64,000 bases of DNA, taken from positions 52,785 through 116,784 of the forward strand of contig PHBZ01000035.1 of the NCBI GenBank assembly GCA_002840755.1. The letters are read 5' to 3'. Each line of letters begins with the position of its first letter. The first letter of the stretch is position 1. Shown here in pieces: positions 1 to 7,742 of the stretch. A program made the position numbers and the translations under genes. Origin of the DNA: Chloroflexi bacterium HGW-Chloroflexi-10. GTDB taxonomy: Bacteria > Chloroflexota > Anaerolineae > Anaerolineales > Anaerolineaceae. The notes below the pieces were generated by a model that saw only the letters and a program-made list of their open reading frames with translations, had not been told where the DNA came from and did no database searches.

Positions 1-34
1 TTTATCTCCAACTACTAAACCGAAAGATTTGGTT

Positions 35-56
35 AACCATCAGGTTTTTTAATGAT
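35..56 (+). terminator. Weak hairpin before the ABC operon
   Basis: A short stem (AACC, four-base loop, GGTT) is followed by a run of T. It could end the gene upstream of the window, which in this type of operon is usually the BMP-family substrate-binding lipoprotein. The stem is short, so this is tentative. Confidence 0.3.
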
Positions 57-145
57 TTTTGCTCACCTATTGATTCTGATAAAACCACCAGCAATTCTGT
101 ACTTATCTGTATCAACCTACTCGTAATTCTCTCTTTGGAGTTTGT

Positions 146-1690
146 ATGCAAACCATTATCGAAATGAAAGACATCATCAAAGTCTTTCCCCCCAGTGTGG
201 TAGCCCTGGATAAAGTCAGCGCTGATTTTCGCCTGGGTGAAATCCACGCCATTGTCGGAGAAAACGGCGCCGGCAAAAGTACATTGATGAAGGTGCTCTA
301 CGGATTGGAAAGAGCCAACAGTGGAGAGATTTTACTCAACGGCAACGCGGTAAATTTCCACGACCCAGGAGAAGCCATTGCCAGAGGAATCGGTATGGTA
401 CATCAGGAGATTTTGCTTATCCCGCAATACACCGTCTGGGAAAACATTGTCCTGGGCCTCGAACCGGTGAATTGGCTGGGTAAAATCGACCGTGAACGCG
501 CCCGCAAACTGGTCCAACAGAAAATTGACGAGTTCCAATTCAACCTCAATCCGGATGCCCTGGTGGAAGATATCTCGGTGGCCGCCCGCCAAAAGGTGGA
601 GATCCTCAAGCTGCTCTACCGCAATGTGGATGTACTGATCCTGGATGAACCTACCGCCGTATTGACCCCGCAGGAAATTCCCCAGCTCTTCGCCGAGCTG
701 CGACGGCTGCGCGATACTGGCAAAACCATTCTGTTCATCTCGCACCACCTGGAAGAAGTGCTCATGCTCTGTGACCGTATCACCGTCATGCGCAAAGGCA
801 AAAAGATCGGAACTGTCTACTCCAATGAGATCGGTAAAACCGAGCTAGCGCAGATGATGGTTGGAAGGACAGTCTTGTTTACCTCCCACCGCGAAGTCCA
901 GCCGCCGGGTGCCGTCGTCCTGGAAATCCGCAACCTGATTTACAAAGACGGCAACCAGCATACCCGCCTGAACGATATTCAGCTCCAGGTGCAGGCCGGC
1001 GAGATTGCCGGCATTGCCGGTGTGGAAGGAAATGGACAGTTTGAACTGGTCAACTGCATCATGGGGCTAAGCCAACCGGTCAGCGGAGAAATCAGCATTA
1101 ATGGTAAAAACCTGGCTCACGCCGATATTCTGGAACGGCGCCGGCATATTTCTTTCGTGCCGCAGGACCGCGGCAAAATGGGTGCAGCCGTGAAGGCCTC
1201 CATCACCGAAAATGTGATGATGACCCACCACCGACTTAACCCCAGGTTCACCACCTGGAAAGGCCTGGTGCTGAACAAAACCTATGCCCGGCAATTCACC
1301 AGCCAGATAGAAAAACAATTTGCCGTGGTGATGGGTTCCCAGGATGATCATTTTAACTCCCTTTCCGGCGGTAATCAGCAAAAAGTAATTCTGGGGCGTG
1401 AACTGCTGCTGGATACACCCTTCATTTTACTGGACCAACCCACCCGCGGCCTGGATGTGGGCTCCATCGAATACGTTCATGAAACCATTCTGAAAATGCG
1501 CAGCCAACAGCGCGCCATCCTGCTCATCTCGGCTGATCTGGAAGAGCTTTTCCGCATCGCCGACCGCATCATCGTGCTGCACCGCGGGGAAATCGCCGCC
1601 AACCTGGCCGTTGAGGAGACTAACATTGAAGAAATCGGATATTTGATGCTACAGGGAAGGGAGCAAACCGATGCAAAGAAAACTCTTTAG
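146..1690 (+). CDS. Nucleoside/sugar-type ABC transporter, double ATP-binding protein
   Basis: This cytoplasmic ATPase would power uptake by the two permeases that follow. It has two nucleotide-binding domains in tandem, as in the RbsA/BmpA-system (YufO/NupO-like) ATPases, and 514 residues is the usual length. The first half has a full Walker A (GENGAGKST, about residues 38-46), a Q-loop (GMVHQE) and Walker B with LDEPTAVLTPQE. The second half has a degenerate Walker A (GVEGNGQFE) but a good signature (LSGGNQQKV) and LDQPTRGLD. Such asymmetric halves are normal in this family. A TTTGGAG ribosome-binding site lies just upstream of the ATG. The last 20 bases overlap the next gene, so the operon is tightly coupled. 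The exact substrate cannot be read from the ATPase; the permease type favours nucleosides. Confidence 0.92.
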   Translation: MQTIIEMKDIIKVFPPSVVALDKVSADFRLGEIHAIVGENGAGKSTLMKVLYGLERANSGEILLNGNAVNFHDPGEAIARGIGMVHQEILLIPQYTVWENIVLGLEPVNWLGKIDRERARKLVQQKIDEFQFNLNPDALVEDISVAARQKVEILKLLYRNVDVLILDEPTAVLTPQEIPQLFAELRRLRDTGKTILFISHHLEEVLMLCDRITVMRKGKKIGTVYSNEIGKTELAQMMVGRTVLFTSHREVQPPGAVVLEIRNLIYKDGNQHTRLNDIQLQVQAGEIAGIAGVEGNGQFELVNCIMGLSQPVSGEISINGKNLAHADILERRRHISFVPQDRGKMGAAVKASITENVMMTHHRLNPRFTTWKGLVLNKTYARQFTSQIEKQFAVVMGSQDDHFNSLSGGNQQKVILGRELLLDTPFILLDQPTRGLDVGSIEYVHETILKMRSQQRAILLISADLEELFRIADRIIVLHRGEIAANLAVEETNIEEIGYLMLQGREQTDAKKTL

Positions 1691-2708
1691 CGGCATCATC
1701 GGCATTCTGGTTGCCCTGCTGATCGGTGCTGTGATCATGCTGCTGCAAGGCTATCACCCTATCGAAACCTACGGCGCTCTGTTCAATTATTCGCTGGGCG
1801 GCTTATTCCCCCTGGCCACCACCCTGCGCAACTCGGTACCCCTGATCCTGACCGGGCTATCGGCTTCGGTGGCCTTCGCCTCCGGGCCGGTCAACCTGGG
1901 GCAGCCCGGCCAGCTGCTGATCGGCGCCTTGTTTGCCACCATTGGTGGCCTGTACCTGGATTTGCCACCCTACCTGATGATCCCGGTATTGCTGCTGCTG
2001 GCCATGCTGGGCGGCGCACTCTGGTCCGGAATAGCTGCTATGCTGCGGCGCTGGTTCAACATGGATGAGTTCATCACTACCCTGATGCTGAATATGATAG
2101 CCGATTTTCTGACCTACTGGGCGATCTCTTACCCACTCTACGATAGCACGGCCTTCTCTCCCATGACACCGCAAATTGCCAGATCCGGCTGGCTGCCAAT
2201 ACTGGGTGAGTTTAATACCAATGCCTTCGTCATGCTGCTGGCTTTCGCGATCATCTGGTTTGTCTTTAACCATTTTACCGCCGGATATGAGTGGCGTCTC
2301 ACCGGACAGAATTCCATTTTTGCCCGCCTGGGCGGCTGCAAAATTGATAAAAATTACGTCACCGTCATGCTGGTCACCGGCGCACTGGCCGGGCTGGCCG
2401 GCGGCCTGGTGGTGATGGCTGGTCCGCATCGTTTTCTCAAAGGATTGGGCGCCAATTACGCCTGGGACGGAGTGATGATTGCCGTGGTTGCCAATAACGG
2501 CCTGATCGGCACCTTTTTATATGGTCTGTTCTTCAGCTCACTGCAAACCGGCGCGCTTGGCATGGAACTGATCACCGCCGTACCCAGTGAATTCATTCAG
2601 GTTCTGCAGGCTGTTATCGTACTGGTGATTGTTGCCGGACGCGGATATCTGGATATATTTCTGAACAAAGCCATCGCAAAAAGAAAAACGCAGGAGCACA
2701 GTATATGA
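1671..2708 (+). CDS. ABC transporter permease (BPD_transp_2 family), first subunit
   Basis: An integral membrane protein of 345 residues, very hydrophobic, with about ten predicted membrane segments. It resembles the YufP/NupP permease of nucleoside ABC importers. Family-typical glycine-rich stretches are visible (GPVNLGQPGQ near residue 72; the N-M-D-E-F-I-T-T-L-M-L-N motif near residue 128). The ATG follows a GGGAAGGGAG ribosome-binding site inside the end of the ATPase gene. It would form the heteromeric pore with the next gene product. Substrate assignment is by family resemblance only. Confidence 0.9.
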   Translation: MQRKLFSGIIGILVALLIGAVIMLLQGYHPIETYGALFNYSLGGLFPLATTLRNSVPLILTGLSASVAFASGPVNLGQPGQLLIGALFATIGGLYLDLPPYLMIPVLLLLAMLGGALWSGIAAMLRRWFNMDEFITTLMLNMIADFLTYWAISYPLYDSTAFSPMTPQIARSGWLPILGEFNTNAFVMLLAFAIIWFVFNHFTAGYEWRLTGQNSIFARLGGCKIDKNYVTVMLVTGALAGLAGGLVVMAGPHRFLKGLGANYAWDGVMIAVVANNGLIGTFLYGLFFSSLQTGALGMELITAVPSEFIQVLQAVIVLVIVAGRGYLDIFLNKAIAKRKTQEHSI

Positions 2709-3595
2709 ACATTTTCACCGGACTGATCAACGGCATGATCGCCGGGGCTACCCCGATTCTACTGGCAGCCCTGGGCGGTACTTTTACCTTCTATGCCGGT
2801 ATTTTTAACATCGCCATGGAGGGCATGATGCTTGGCGGCGCATTCTTTGCTGTGCTGGGCTCCTATTATTTCCATTCCTGGCCAATGGGCATCCTGTGCG
2901 CCATCCTGGGTGCATTGCTGATGGCCCTCATTTTTATCTTTTTTGCGGTTACCCTCAAAACTGATGAATTTGTCACCGGCATAGCCCTCAATCTTTTTGC
3001 ACTGGGTGCTACCACCTACCTGCTGCGCCAGATCTTCAGTGTAAAAGGCGCCTTTGCCGATCCTGGCATTATTCCCATCCCACGCCTGCATATTCCATTG
3101 ATCAAAGATATTCCCTTTTTGGGTAATATCCTCAGCGGGCAAAACATCCTAGTGTATATCACCCTTTTGGCGGTTATGGTGTGTGCCTTCGTCATATTCA
3201 AAACCCGGTTCGGGCTGCGCCTGCGGGCCGCCGGATACAATGCTGCCAGCCTGGATTCCAGCGGTGTGCCCAACGCAGGCATCCGTACGGCTTCACTGTT
3301 GATTTGCGGGGTCCTGTGCGGTTTGGCCGGGGCATTTCTCTCCCTGGGCTATGTCACGCTTTTCTCGGAGAATATGTCTGCCGGGCGGGGATGGATCTCG
3401 CTGGCCGCTGTGATTCTGGTCAACGGCAACCCCTGGGGAATTGCGTTGATCTCGCTGCTCTTCGGTTTCACCGACGGGCTGGGTTTGCTCTTACAGCAAT
3501 ACCTGCCTTCTCAATTCACCTCGATGGTGCCCTATCTGGCTACCCTGGTGGCCCTGTATTTCTATTCGGTTCAGGCAAGGAGACGTAAAGCATGA
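2705..3595 (+). CDS. ABC transporter permease (BPD_transp_2 family), second subunit
   Basis: A 296-residue membrane protein with about nine hydrophobic segments, resembling YufQ/NupQ, the partner permease in nucleoside importers. The N-terminal motif FNIAMEGMMLGGAF and the central TDEFVTGIALNLFALG correspond to the conserved G-A-x-F and NLxALG segments of this family. Start and stop codons overlap the neighbours as ATGA on both sides, showing translational coupling. The periplasmic binding protein is absent downstream, so it probably lies just before the window. Confidence 0.9.
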   Translation: MNIFTGLINGMIAGATPILLAALGGTFTFYAGIFNIAMEGMMLGGAFFAVLGSYYFHSWPMGILCAILGALLMALIFIFFAVTLKTDEFVTGIALNLFALGATTYLLRQIFSVKGAFADPGIIPIPRLHIPLIKDIPFLGNILSGQNILVYITLLAVMVCAFVIFKTRFGLRLRAAGYNAASLDSSGVPNAGIRTASLLICGVLCGLAGAFLSLGYVTLFSENMSAGRGWISLAAVILVNGNPWGIALISLLFGFTDGLGLLLQQYLPSQFTSMVPYLATLVALYFYSVQARRRKA

Positions 3596-4992
3596 AAAAA
3601 GCATGGCAAATGGAACGCGAACTGAGGGATGCCGCTGTACCGGTAGACCGACGGACCCATGATTCCAACTGGTACACCAGTGAATTCAAGGCCCCCTATG
3701 GCGACGATCTGATGCGCCTTTTCTGGGAATCGAAGGTGCCCGGTTCACGCGCACCTGAAATTCCTTACCTTTCAATGGTACAAGCGCAATCCAATCAAGG
3801 TTATGACGTCAGAGCCGCCGAGGCACTGATCCCCGAAGGCATCGAAAACTTCCGGCAGGGCAAAACCGCCGAACTACGGGTAATTACCGCCCAAATCCTG
3901 GCAGCGCTCAATGAAGCTCCCATTGATCAGGACAACCCGATTCACCAGTACCAGCACCCGCAGGAATGGTCGAAAATTGTGGAAGCAATGGGTGAAATTG
4001 AAAGCGGCAAATTACTGAAACAAGCGGATAACCTGAAAGAGCGCATTTATCAGGGCTGGCTGGGGCAGCTCGCCGGCGGCTCATTTGGCACGGCGATTGA
4101 GGGCTACACCGGCGCGCAGATTGCCAGTGTTTATGGTGAAATACGCGATTACATCACCACCCCGGAAACAACCAATGATGACGTGGTCTACGAATTGGTG
4201 TTACTGGATGTTTTTGAAAAAAGCGGGCGGGCGTTAACCGCGCGTGAGATCGGGCTGGAATGGGTTAAACAGATTTCCTTTGGCTGGTCCGCCGAGTGGG
4301 TGGCTTTGCGCAACCTGAATAATGGCATCCTAGCGCCCCAATCCGGCTCTTTCCAGAACCCCTACGCACATTGGATCGGGGCACAGATGCGCGGTATGGT
4401 CTGCGGCATGCTCGCCCCGGGTTGGCCGTTGGAAGCGGCGCGCCTGGCCTGCCTGGATGGCAGCGTCAGCCACGCCACCAACGGCATCTACGGCGAGATC
4501 TACGCCGCCGTACTCACGAGTCTGGCGTTTGTACGCAGCGATGTACGCGGGTTGTTACATGAAGCCGCAAAATACCTGCCGCAAAAGAGTGAGTACATGG
4601 CCGTGGTCAACTTCAGCCTGCAAACCGTGGCTCAATACAGCGACCCGGCACAGGCCTGGGCCATTCTCGATAAACATCTGGAGCGCTACAACTGGATCCA
4701 TGCCTACCCCAATATCGCCGCGGTCATCTTTGCCTTATGGTACGGCAGCGGCGACATGACCGAAAGCTTCAGCCTGCTGGCTAAAGCCGGGTTGGATGTG
4801 GATTGCAACGGCGGGCTGGTTGGCAACGTGCTGGGCATATTGCAGCCCGTCCCCGCGCAGTGGGCCGGTCCCATTGGTGACCTGCTTGAGACTTATATTA
4901 AGGGAAAAGAGAGGCTCTCTATCTGCGCCCTGGCAGAACAGACAGCACGCCTGGCGGGAAGGGAGTGGGAAGTGGGAAGTAGGGAAAAGTAA
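3592..4992 (+). CDS. ADP-ribosylglycohydrolase-family protein
   Basis: A cytoplasmic enzyme of the ADP_ribosyl_GH fold (dinuclear Mg2+ N- or O-glycosidases acting on ADP-ribosyl groups or related N-ribosides). The family signature begins near residue 155: LKERIYQGWLGQLAGGSFGTAIEG, then a TNDDVVYELV metal-binding stretch that matches the family TDDT-type motif. A later segment, DGSVSHATNGIYGEIYAA, corresponds to the second metal-binding helix. About 150 residues precede the domain, which makes it longer (466 residues) than a minimal ARH. It overlaps the permease by ATGA and is the last gene of the operon. I infer that it cleaves the imported nucleoside or ADP-ribose-like compound rather than reversing protein ADP-ribosylation; no sequence feature settles this. 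Confidence 0.85.
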   Translation: MKKAWQMERELRDAAVPVDRRTHDSNWYTSEFKAPYGDDLMRLFWESKVPGSRAPEIPYLSMVQAQSNQGYDVRAAEALIPEGIENFRQGKTAELRVITAQILAALNEAPIDQDNPIHQYQHPQEWSKIVEAMGEIESGKLLKQADNLKERIYQGWLGQLAGGSFGTAIEGYTGAQIASVYGEIRDYITTPETTNDDVVYELVLLDVFEKSGRALTAREIGLEWVKQISFGWSAEWVALRNLNNGILAPQSGSFQNPYAHWIGAQMRGMVCGMLAPGWPLEAARLACLDGSVSHATNGIYGEIYAAVLTSLAFVRSDVRGLLHEAAKYLPQKSEYMAVVNFSLQTVAQYSDPAQAWAILDKHLERYNWIHAYPNIAAVIFALWYGSGDMTESFSLLAKAGLDVDCNGGLVGNVLGILQPVPAQWAGPIGDLLETYIKGKERLSICALAEQTARLAGREWEVGSREK

Positions 4993-5090
4993 TGAGTGCT
5001 GAGTGGTGAGGAAACTCAGGAATTGGGAATTGGGGAAAAAGTGGTGGTTGGTCTTGAGGCTGGGGGTATCTCGCTCAGAGCCGCTGGGGT

Positions 5091-5230
5091 ATTCGTTCAT
5101 TCGTTTATCGTAGTAAAAATTTCCAATCGGAACGAATGTCTTTTTCACCAAAAACCAAATATGCGGACTGCGACGGTAGAGATGGTCTATATGTGGGTGC
5201 TAATGTGCTGTATTCGTTTTGGAACGAATG
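5091..5230. repeat. Dispersed palindromic repeat, copy 1
   Basis: An element of about 140 bp with a near copy at 56073-56214. It begins with ATTCGTTC, has an AACGAATG near its first third, and ends with ATTCGTT-TTGG-AACGAATG, so both ends carry ATTCGTT/AACGAAT palindromes. Conserved internal blocks shared with copy 2 include AATTCCAATCG or a close variant, ATATGCGG, and CTATATGTGG. No convincing coding potential is seen. It resembles a non-autonomous MITE or REP-like element. Confidence 0.7.
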
Positions 5231-5485
5231 CATAAGAATGCAGGATCGAATAGTGAAATTTAGCAGAAACCAGCGGGCAGGGGCGAGCCCGCCTGTTTAT
5301 AATAAGTATTCAATTATTAATGTGCCATATAACCATGTTTCGCGGTGATGGATGAAAATCTATGTTCGCAGCAAGACGCGATTGTGATCCGGATTGGGCA
5401 GGGGCAAGTTCCACCCGTCCGGGCTTGATATAGAATTTGTGTTCTGTGTAAATAATTCTTAGTATGACAGCTTTTCTTGCATTTG

Positions 5486-5545
5486 ACAACCTGCCTAAAT
5501 AGGCAGGTTGTATGACAAATTATTGCATAAAAAGGCAGGTTGTAT
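5486..5545 (+). promoter_or_regulatory. Perfect 26-bp palindrome plus extra half-site upstream of HARE-HTH gene
   Basis: Positions 5486-5497 (ACAACCTGCCTA) and 5500-5511 (TAGGCAGGTTGT) are perfect 12-bp inverted arms separated by AA. The 13-mer AGGCAGGTTGTAT then recurs at 5533-5545, 32 bp (about three helical turns) from the same 13-mer at 5501. There is no T-run after the palindrome, so a protein-binding operator is more likely than a terminator. It sits 94-153 bp before the next start codon. Confidence 0.55.
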
Positions 5546-5638
5546 AGACAATAAAAGGGATTTAGGGCAAAGAGATAAAGCAAACGGCAAAAAAATTCAG
5601 TATATAATTTAAAGAAAAAATAACAAAAGGGCTTACCA

Positions 5639-5863
5639 ATGACCTTACATGAAGCCATTGTTCAGGTATTACAGGAAGCCAGGCGTCCAATGACCACCAG
5701 AGAAATTGCGGACGCGGTCAACCAGCGCAAGTTATATCACCGCAAGGATGGCAAACCGGTGCCTGCAAAGCAGATTGGGGCAAGAGTAAATAATCATCCG
5801 GAATTGTTTATAAAAGACAATTCAAAAATCGGTCTGGTACACTGGCAGGATACACACGTTTAA
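5639..5863 (+). CDS. HARE-HTH winged-helix protein, 74 residues
   Basis: A small stand-alone winged helix of the HARE-HTH (HB1/ASXL/restriction endonuclease HTH) type. Recognisable features are an N-terminal TLHEAIVQVLQEA helix, PMTTREIADAVNQRKLY, the charged loop RKDGKPVPAKQIGARVNNHPELF and a final beta strand. This fold occurs fused to restriction endonucleases, RNA polymerase delta subunits and chromatin proteins, and is thought to recognise DNA or modified bases. It converges with the NERD gene: the two stop codons share the palindrome TTTAAA. An operator-like palindrome lies upstream. Its role is unknown; association with a former restriction locus is an inference from the neighbours. 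Confidence 0.8.
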   Translation: MTLHEAIVQVLQEARRPMTTREIADAVNQRKLYHRKDGKPVPAKQIGARVNNHPELFIKDNSKIGLVHWQDTHV

Positions 5864-6582
5864 ATTTTCGGGGTCAGGAGATCGACAATTTCTTCGCGTT
5901 TTTCCCAAATCATTTCATTGGTCAAAACTGGTTTCTTGTTCTGTTCAATGAACTTTGTAAGGAATTTTTTGTTGATCACTGAAATTCCTTTTATGGGCTG
6001 AGGCGCCGAAACAAAAGCATTTGTAAAAACAATCACCGAATGAATCCAAGGTTTAATGCCCAATTCTTTCTCAATCCGATCACGTAACCAGTATGTATTA
6101 TTGAGAGTCTGTTTAATAAAGTCCTTTTCTGGCAACTTTCCATTAACCAGTAGAACCCCATTATCAATCCTGATTTTTCCACCATGAGCTTTTGTTTCAA
6201 TTAAGATCATTCCACATTCTTTACCTATAAGCACATGATCTATATTTCCAAATTGACTTACAACATCATGGATTGGTAAGAAATCCTCGCCAAGATTTTC
6301 CAGCATGGCTCCTATCTTTTCTTCTGCCACGGCACCACGATCAGCACGTTTGGCTTCCTTTATCTTTTTATTTGATTTACCGATCACAATATCGGGAATC
6401 ACTCTGGATGCGATCAATAGTAATAAAACACCGCCTCCGCCGAGTGTTCCCATGGCTTTCGGGTTAAGCGAAATCAAGAATAAACAAATAGCAATTCCAA
6501 ACCCAATTAATAAGTAACTTCTAGATTTTTTCTGGCGTTCTTCTGCCATTTCCCGTGTAGATTTTCCGGCTTTATTGGTCAT
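5860..6582 (-). CDS. NERD (nuclease-related) domain membrane protein
   Basis: A 240-residue protein with two hydrophobic helices (about residues 25-40 and 45-62), then a NERD domain starting at GAVAEEKIGAMLENL. The likely PD-(D/E)xK nuclease core is visible: E in AEEKIG, D in QFGNIDHVLIG, and the E-x-K of LIETKAHGG. NERD proteins are predicted DNA-processing enzymes, often membrane-attached, and are found in defence or plasmid contexts. The gene overlaps the HARE-HTH stop by four bases on the opposite strand. Immediately upstream are HsdR remnants, so it lies in a degraded defence or DNA-processing neighbourhood. Activity is inferred from motifs only. Confidence 0.82.
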   Translation of the reverse strand: MTNKAGKSTREMAEERQKKSRSYLLIGFGIAICLFLISLNPKAMGTLGGGGVLLLLIASRVIPDIVIGKSNKKIKEAKRADRGAVAEEKIGAMLENLGEDFLPIHDVVSQFGNIDHVLIGKECGMILIETKAHGGKIRIDNGVLLVNGKLPEKDFIKQTLNNTYWLRDRIEKELGIKPWIHSVIVFTNAFVSAPQPIKGISVINKKFLTKFIEQNKKPVLTNEMIWEKREEIVDLLTPKI

Positions 6583-6781
6583 CTATACTCCCTCTTGCAA
6601 ATAACTCACTATCGATTTTAAAATTATCAAAGACCAAATCAAATGTTTTTCCATATATTTTTAGGTTCGTACTTCCATATTTCTATCCTGTCAAAATAGT
6701 CTTTCAGGTATAAGCACCATTCTACCCTTCCTTCTTTCAGAAATCCGCGAGGAGTTCGACCTGAACGCTGTGCTTCAGATG

Positions 6782-6910
6782 TCAGTCGACGGAGGTATTT
6801 TTGCAGACACTTTCGACGAGTTCATGGGCAATCTGCTTGAGGGTCTGATCGCCGAGCAAGTCTTCCGCGTTGGGGTTATCGGCGGCAGCCCAGAGTGTTT
6901 TTTCACCCGG
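6782..6910 (-). pseudogene. Remnant of type I restriction enzyme subunit R (HsdR), C-terminal part
   Basis: Read on the minus strand from 6910, 42 codons encode PGEKTLWAAADNPNAEDL, then LLGDQTLKQIAHELVESV and KNTSVD, and stop at 6784-6782. This matches the well-conserved C-terminal block of HsdR proteins (D-x-P-N-x-E-D-L-x-G ... L-x-x-I-A-x-E-L-V ... N-x-x-V-D-W), where Trp normally follows the last Asp; here a TGA stop takes its place. A TAG precedes the block. No HsdM or HsdS is in the window, so this is a relic. It abuts the end of the PIN toxin gene. Confidence 0.6.
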
Positions 6911-7342
6911 CTAATTGAATGACGCGAGGAAATCCACCGGCTGCATGACGGGCAGGAGTGCGGGTTGGTAGTCTTTGATGTTGCGGGTTATCAGGCAGTC
7001 CGCCTTAGATTGCACGGCAGAAATCATTTGGACTGCGTCTTCAAAATCGCGGAAATCCAGATTGAGCGCCTGTTCGATGGTGCTTTGATCCGCCGCGGCG
7101 ATTTTGATAAATTGCAATATATTGGTAATGGCTGCCCGGGCTTCTGCCGGTGACCTGCCTTTCTGAATCAGATAGAACAGGGTGGTAATACTATGGGCAG
7201 CGACGTAACCTTCAATCTGGCCGGTTTCCACAGCGGCTAAGAGGGCGGCTGAGGCTGCATAAAATGGTTCGCGTTTTTGGAGGACATCCAACAAAATATT
7301 GAGGTCGATCAGCACCTTGGGCTTATTGACCATATTTTTCAT
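6911..7342 (-). CDS. PIN-domain toxin (VapC-like)
   Basis: A PIN-domain ribonuclease-like protein of 143 residues (or 140 from the second ATG at 7333). Conserved acidic positions are visible: the first Asp in VLIDLNILLDVL, a central region with D-F-R-D-F-E-D-A (normally the D/E cluster), and the final C-L-I-T-R-N-x-x-D-Y. VapC-type toxins cleave tRNA or rRNA when free of antitoxin. Its start lies within the end of the preceding antitoxin gene, the normal order for such pairs. Both ATGs lack a strong ribosome-binding site, consistent with translational coupling to the antitoxin. Confidence 0.85.
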   Translation of the reverse strand: MKNMVNKPKVLIDLNILLDVLQKREPFYAASAALLAAVETGQIEGYVAAHSITTLFYLIQKGRSPAEARAAITNILQFIKIAAADQSTIEQALNLDFRDFEDAVQMISAVQSKADCLITRNIKDYQPALLPVMQPVDFLASFN

Positions 7343-7559
7343 CCAGATGCTGTTTGTAATCGCGGATTGATAGATCGGATGGTAATGTGCCGCTCAATCT
7401 ACGGACGATAGGGGCATCTTCCAACGGGAATTGGGCCGGGATACTGCGAAGGTAGGCTTCGATCAGATCCGTCAACGTGGTGTTATGCAAGGCAGCATAG
7501 CGTTTGATATTCTCCAACAAATCGCGTGGGACGCGAACGGTCATTTTTGTTTCCTGCAT
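7323..7559 (-). CDS. Ribbon-helix-helix antitoxin (DUF6364-like)
   Basis: A 78-residue protein with an N-terminal ribbon-helix-helix: KMTVRVPRDLLENIKRYAALHNTTLTDLIEAYL. The C-terminal tail (LSGTLPSDLSIRDYKQHLDEKYGQ) is the usual toxin-neutralising segment of antitoxins paired with PIN toxins. The start MQETK at 7559 is chosen over an upstream in-frame start because CAGGAGATT lies at the right distance before it. The gene overlaps the toxin gene and has a consensus promoter with an inverted repeat over the -10 box, consistent with autoregulation by the toxin-antitoxin complex. Confidence 0.85.
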   Translation of the reverse strand: MQETKMTVRVPRDLLENIKRYAALHNTTLTDLIEAYLRSIPAQFPLEDAPIVRRLSGTLPSDLSIRDYKQHLDEKYGQ

Positions 7560-7572
7560 AATTAATCTCCTG

Positions 7573-7607
7573 CCGTACATAATACGATTAATCTGTACGG
7601 CTGTCAA
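7573..7607 (-). promoter_or_regulatory. Promoter and operator of the toxin-antitoxin pair
   Basis: On the minus strand, TTGACA (7602-7607) and TATTAT (7579-7584) are separated by exactly 17 bp. An inverted repeat CCGTACA/TGTACGG (7573-7579 and 7594-7600) brackets the spacer and touches the -10 box, a typical position for autorepression by a ribbon-helix-helix antitoxin. Confidence 0.75.
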
Positions 7608-7665
7608 GAAGGAATGGGTAATCAGAAAAAAAATTACTGTTTCCTATTCTCCAATTGTTCCTCCA

Positions 7666-7674
7666 TGGTATAAT
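7666..7674 (+). promoter_or_regulatory. Extended -10 promoter of the small zinc protein
   Basis: TGGTATAAT is a perfect extended -10 element (TGn-TATAAT). No good -35 box lies 17 bp upstream, which is typical of extended -10 promoters. It sits 68 bp before the ATG at 7743. Confidence 0.55.
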
Positions 7675-7742
7675 CACACTAAATTAGTCTTAATAATAAG
7701 AATTCTAAAACCTTTATCTGATCAGCAAAGGAAAACAAAGCA

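Larger units (their letters stand above)
4993..5638. other. Non-coding stretch with repeats and operator
   Basis: The interval between the ABC operon and the HARE-HTH gene begins with low-complexity GGGAAGT/GAATTGGG-type sequence and an AGTAATGAGTGCTGAGT stretch, then repeat copy 1, then about 250 bp without recognised features, and finally a strong palindrome. Short reading frames here overlap the repeats and have no homology that I recognise. Confidence 0.6.

Noticed and set aside
6639..6810. Minus-strand frame ending EYKNIWKNI-like, with SEAQRSGRTPRGF
   Set aside because: Looks protein-like, but has no start and no family that I can name with confidence; mentioned only in connection with the HsdR remnant.
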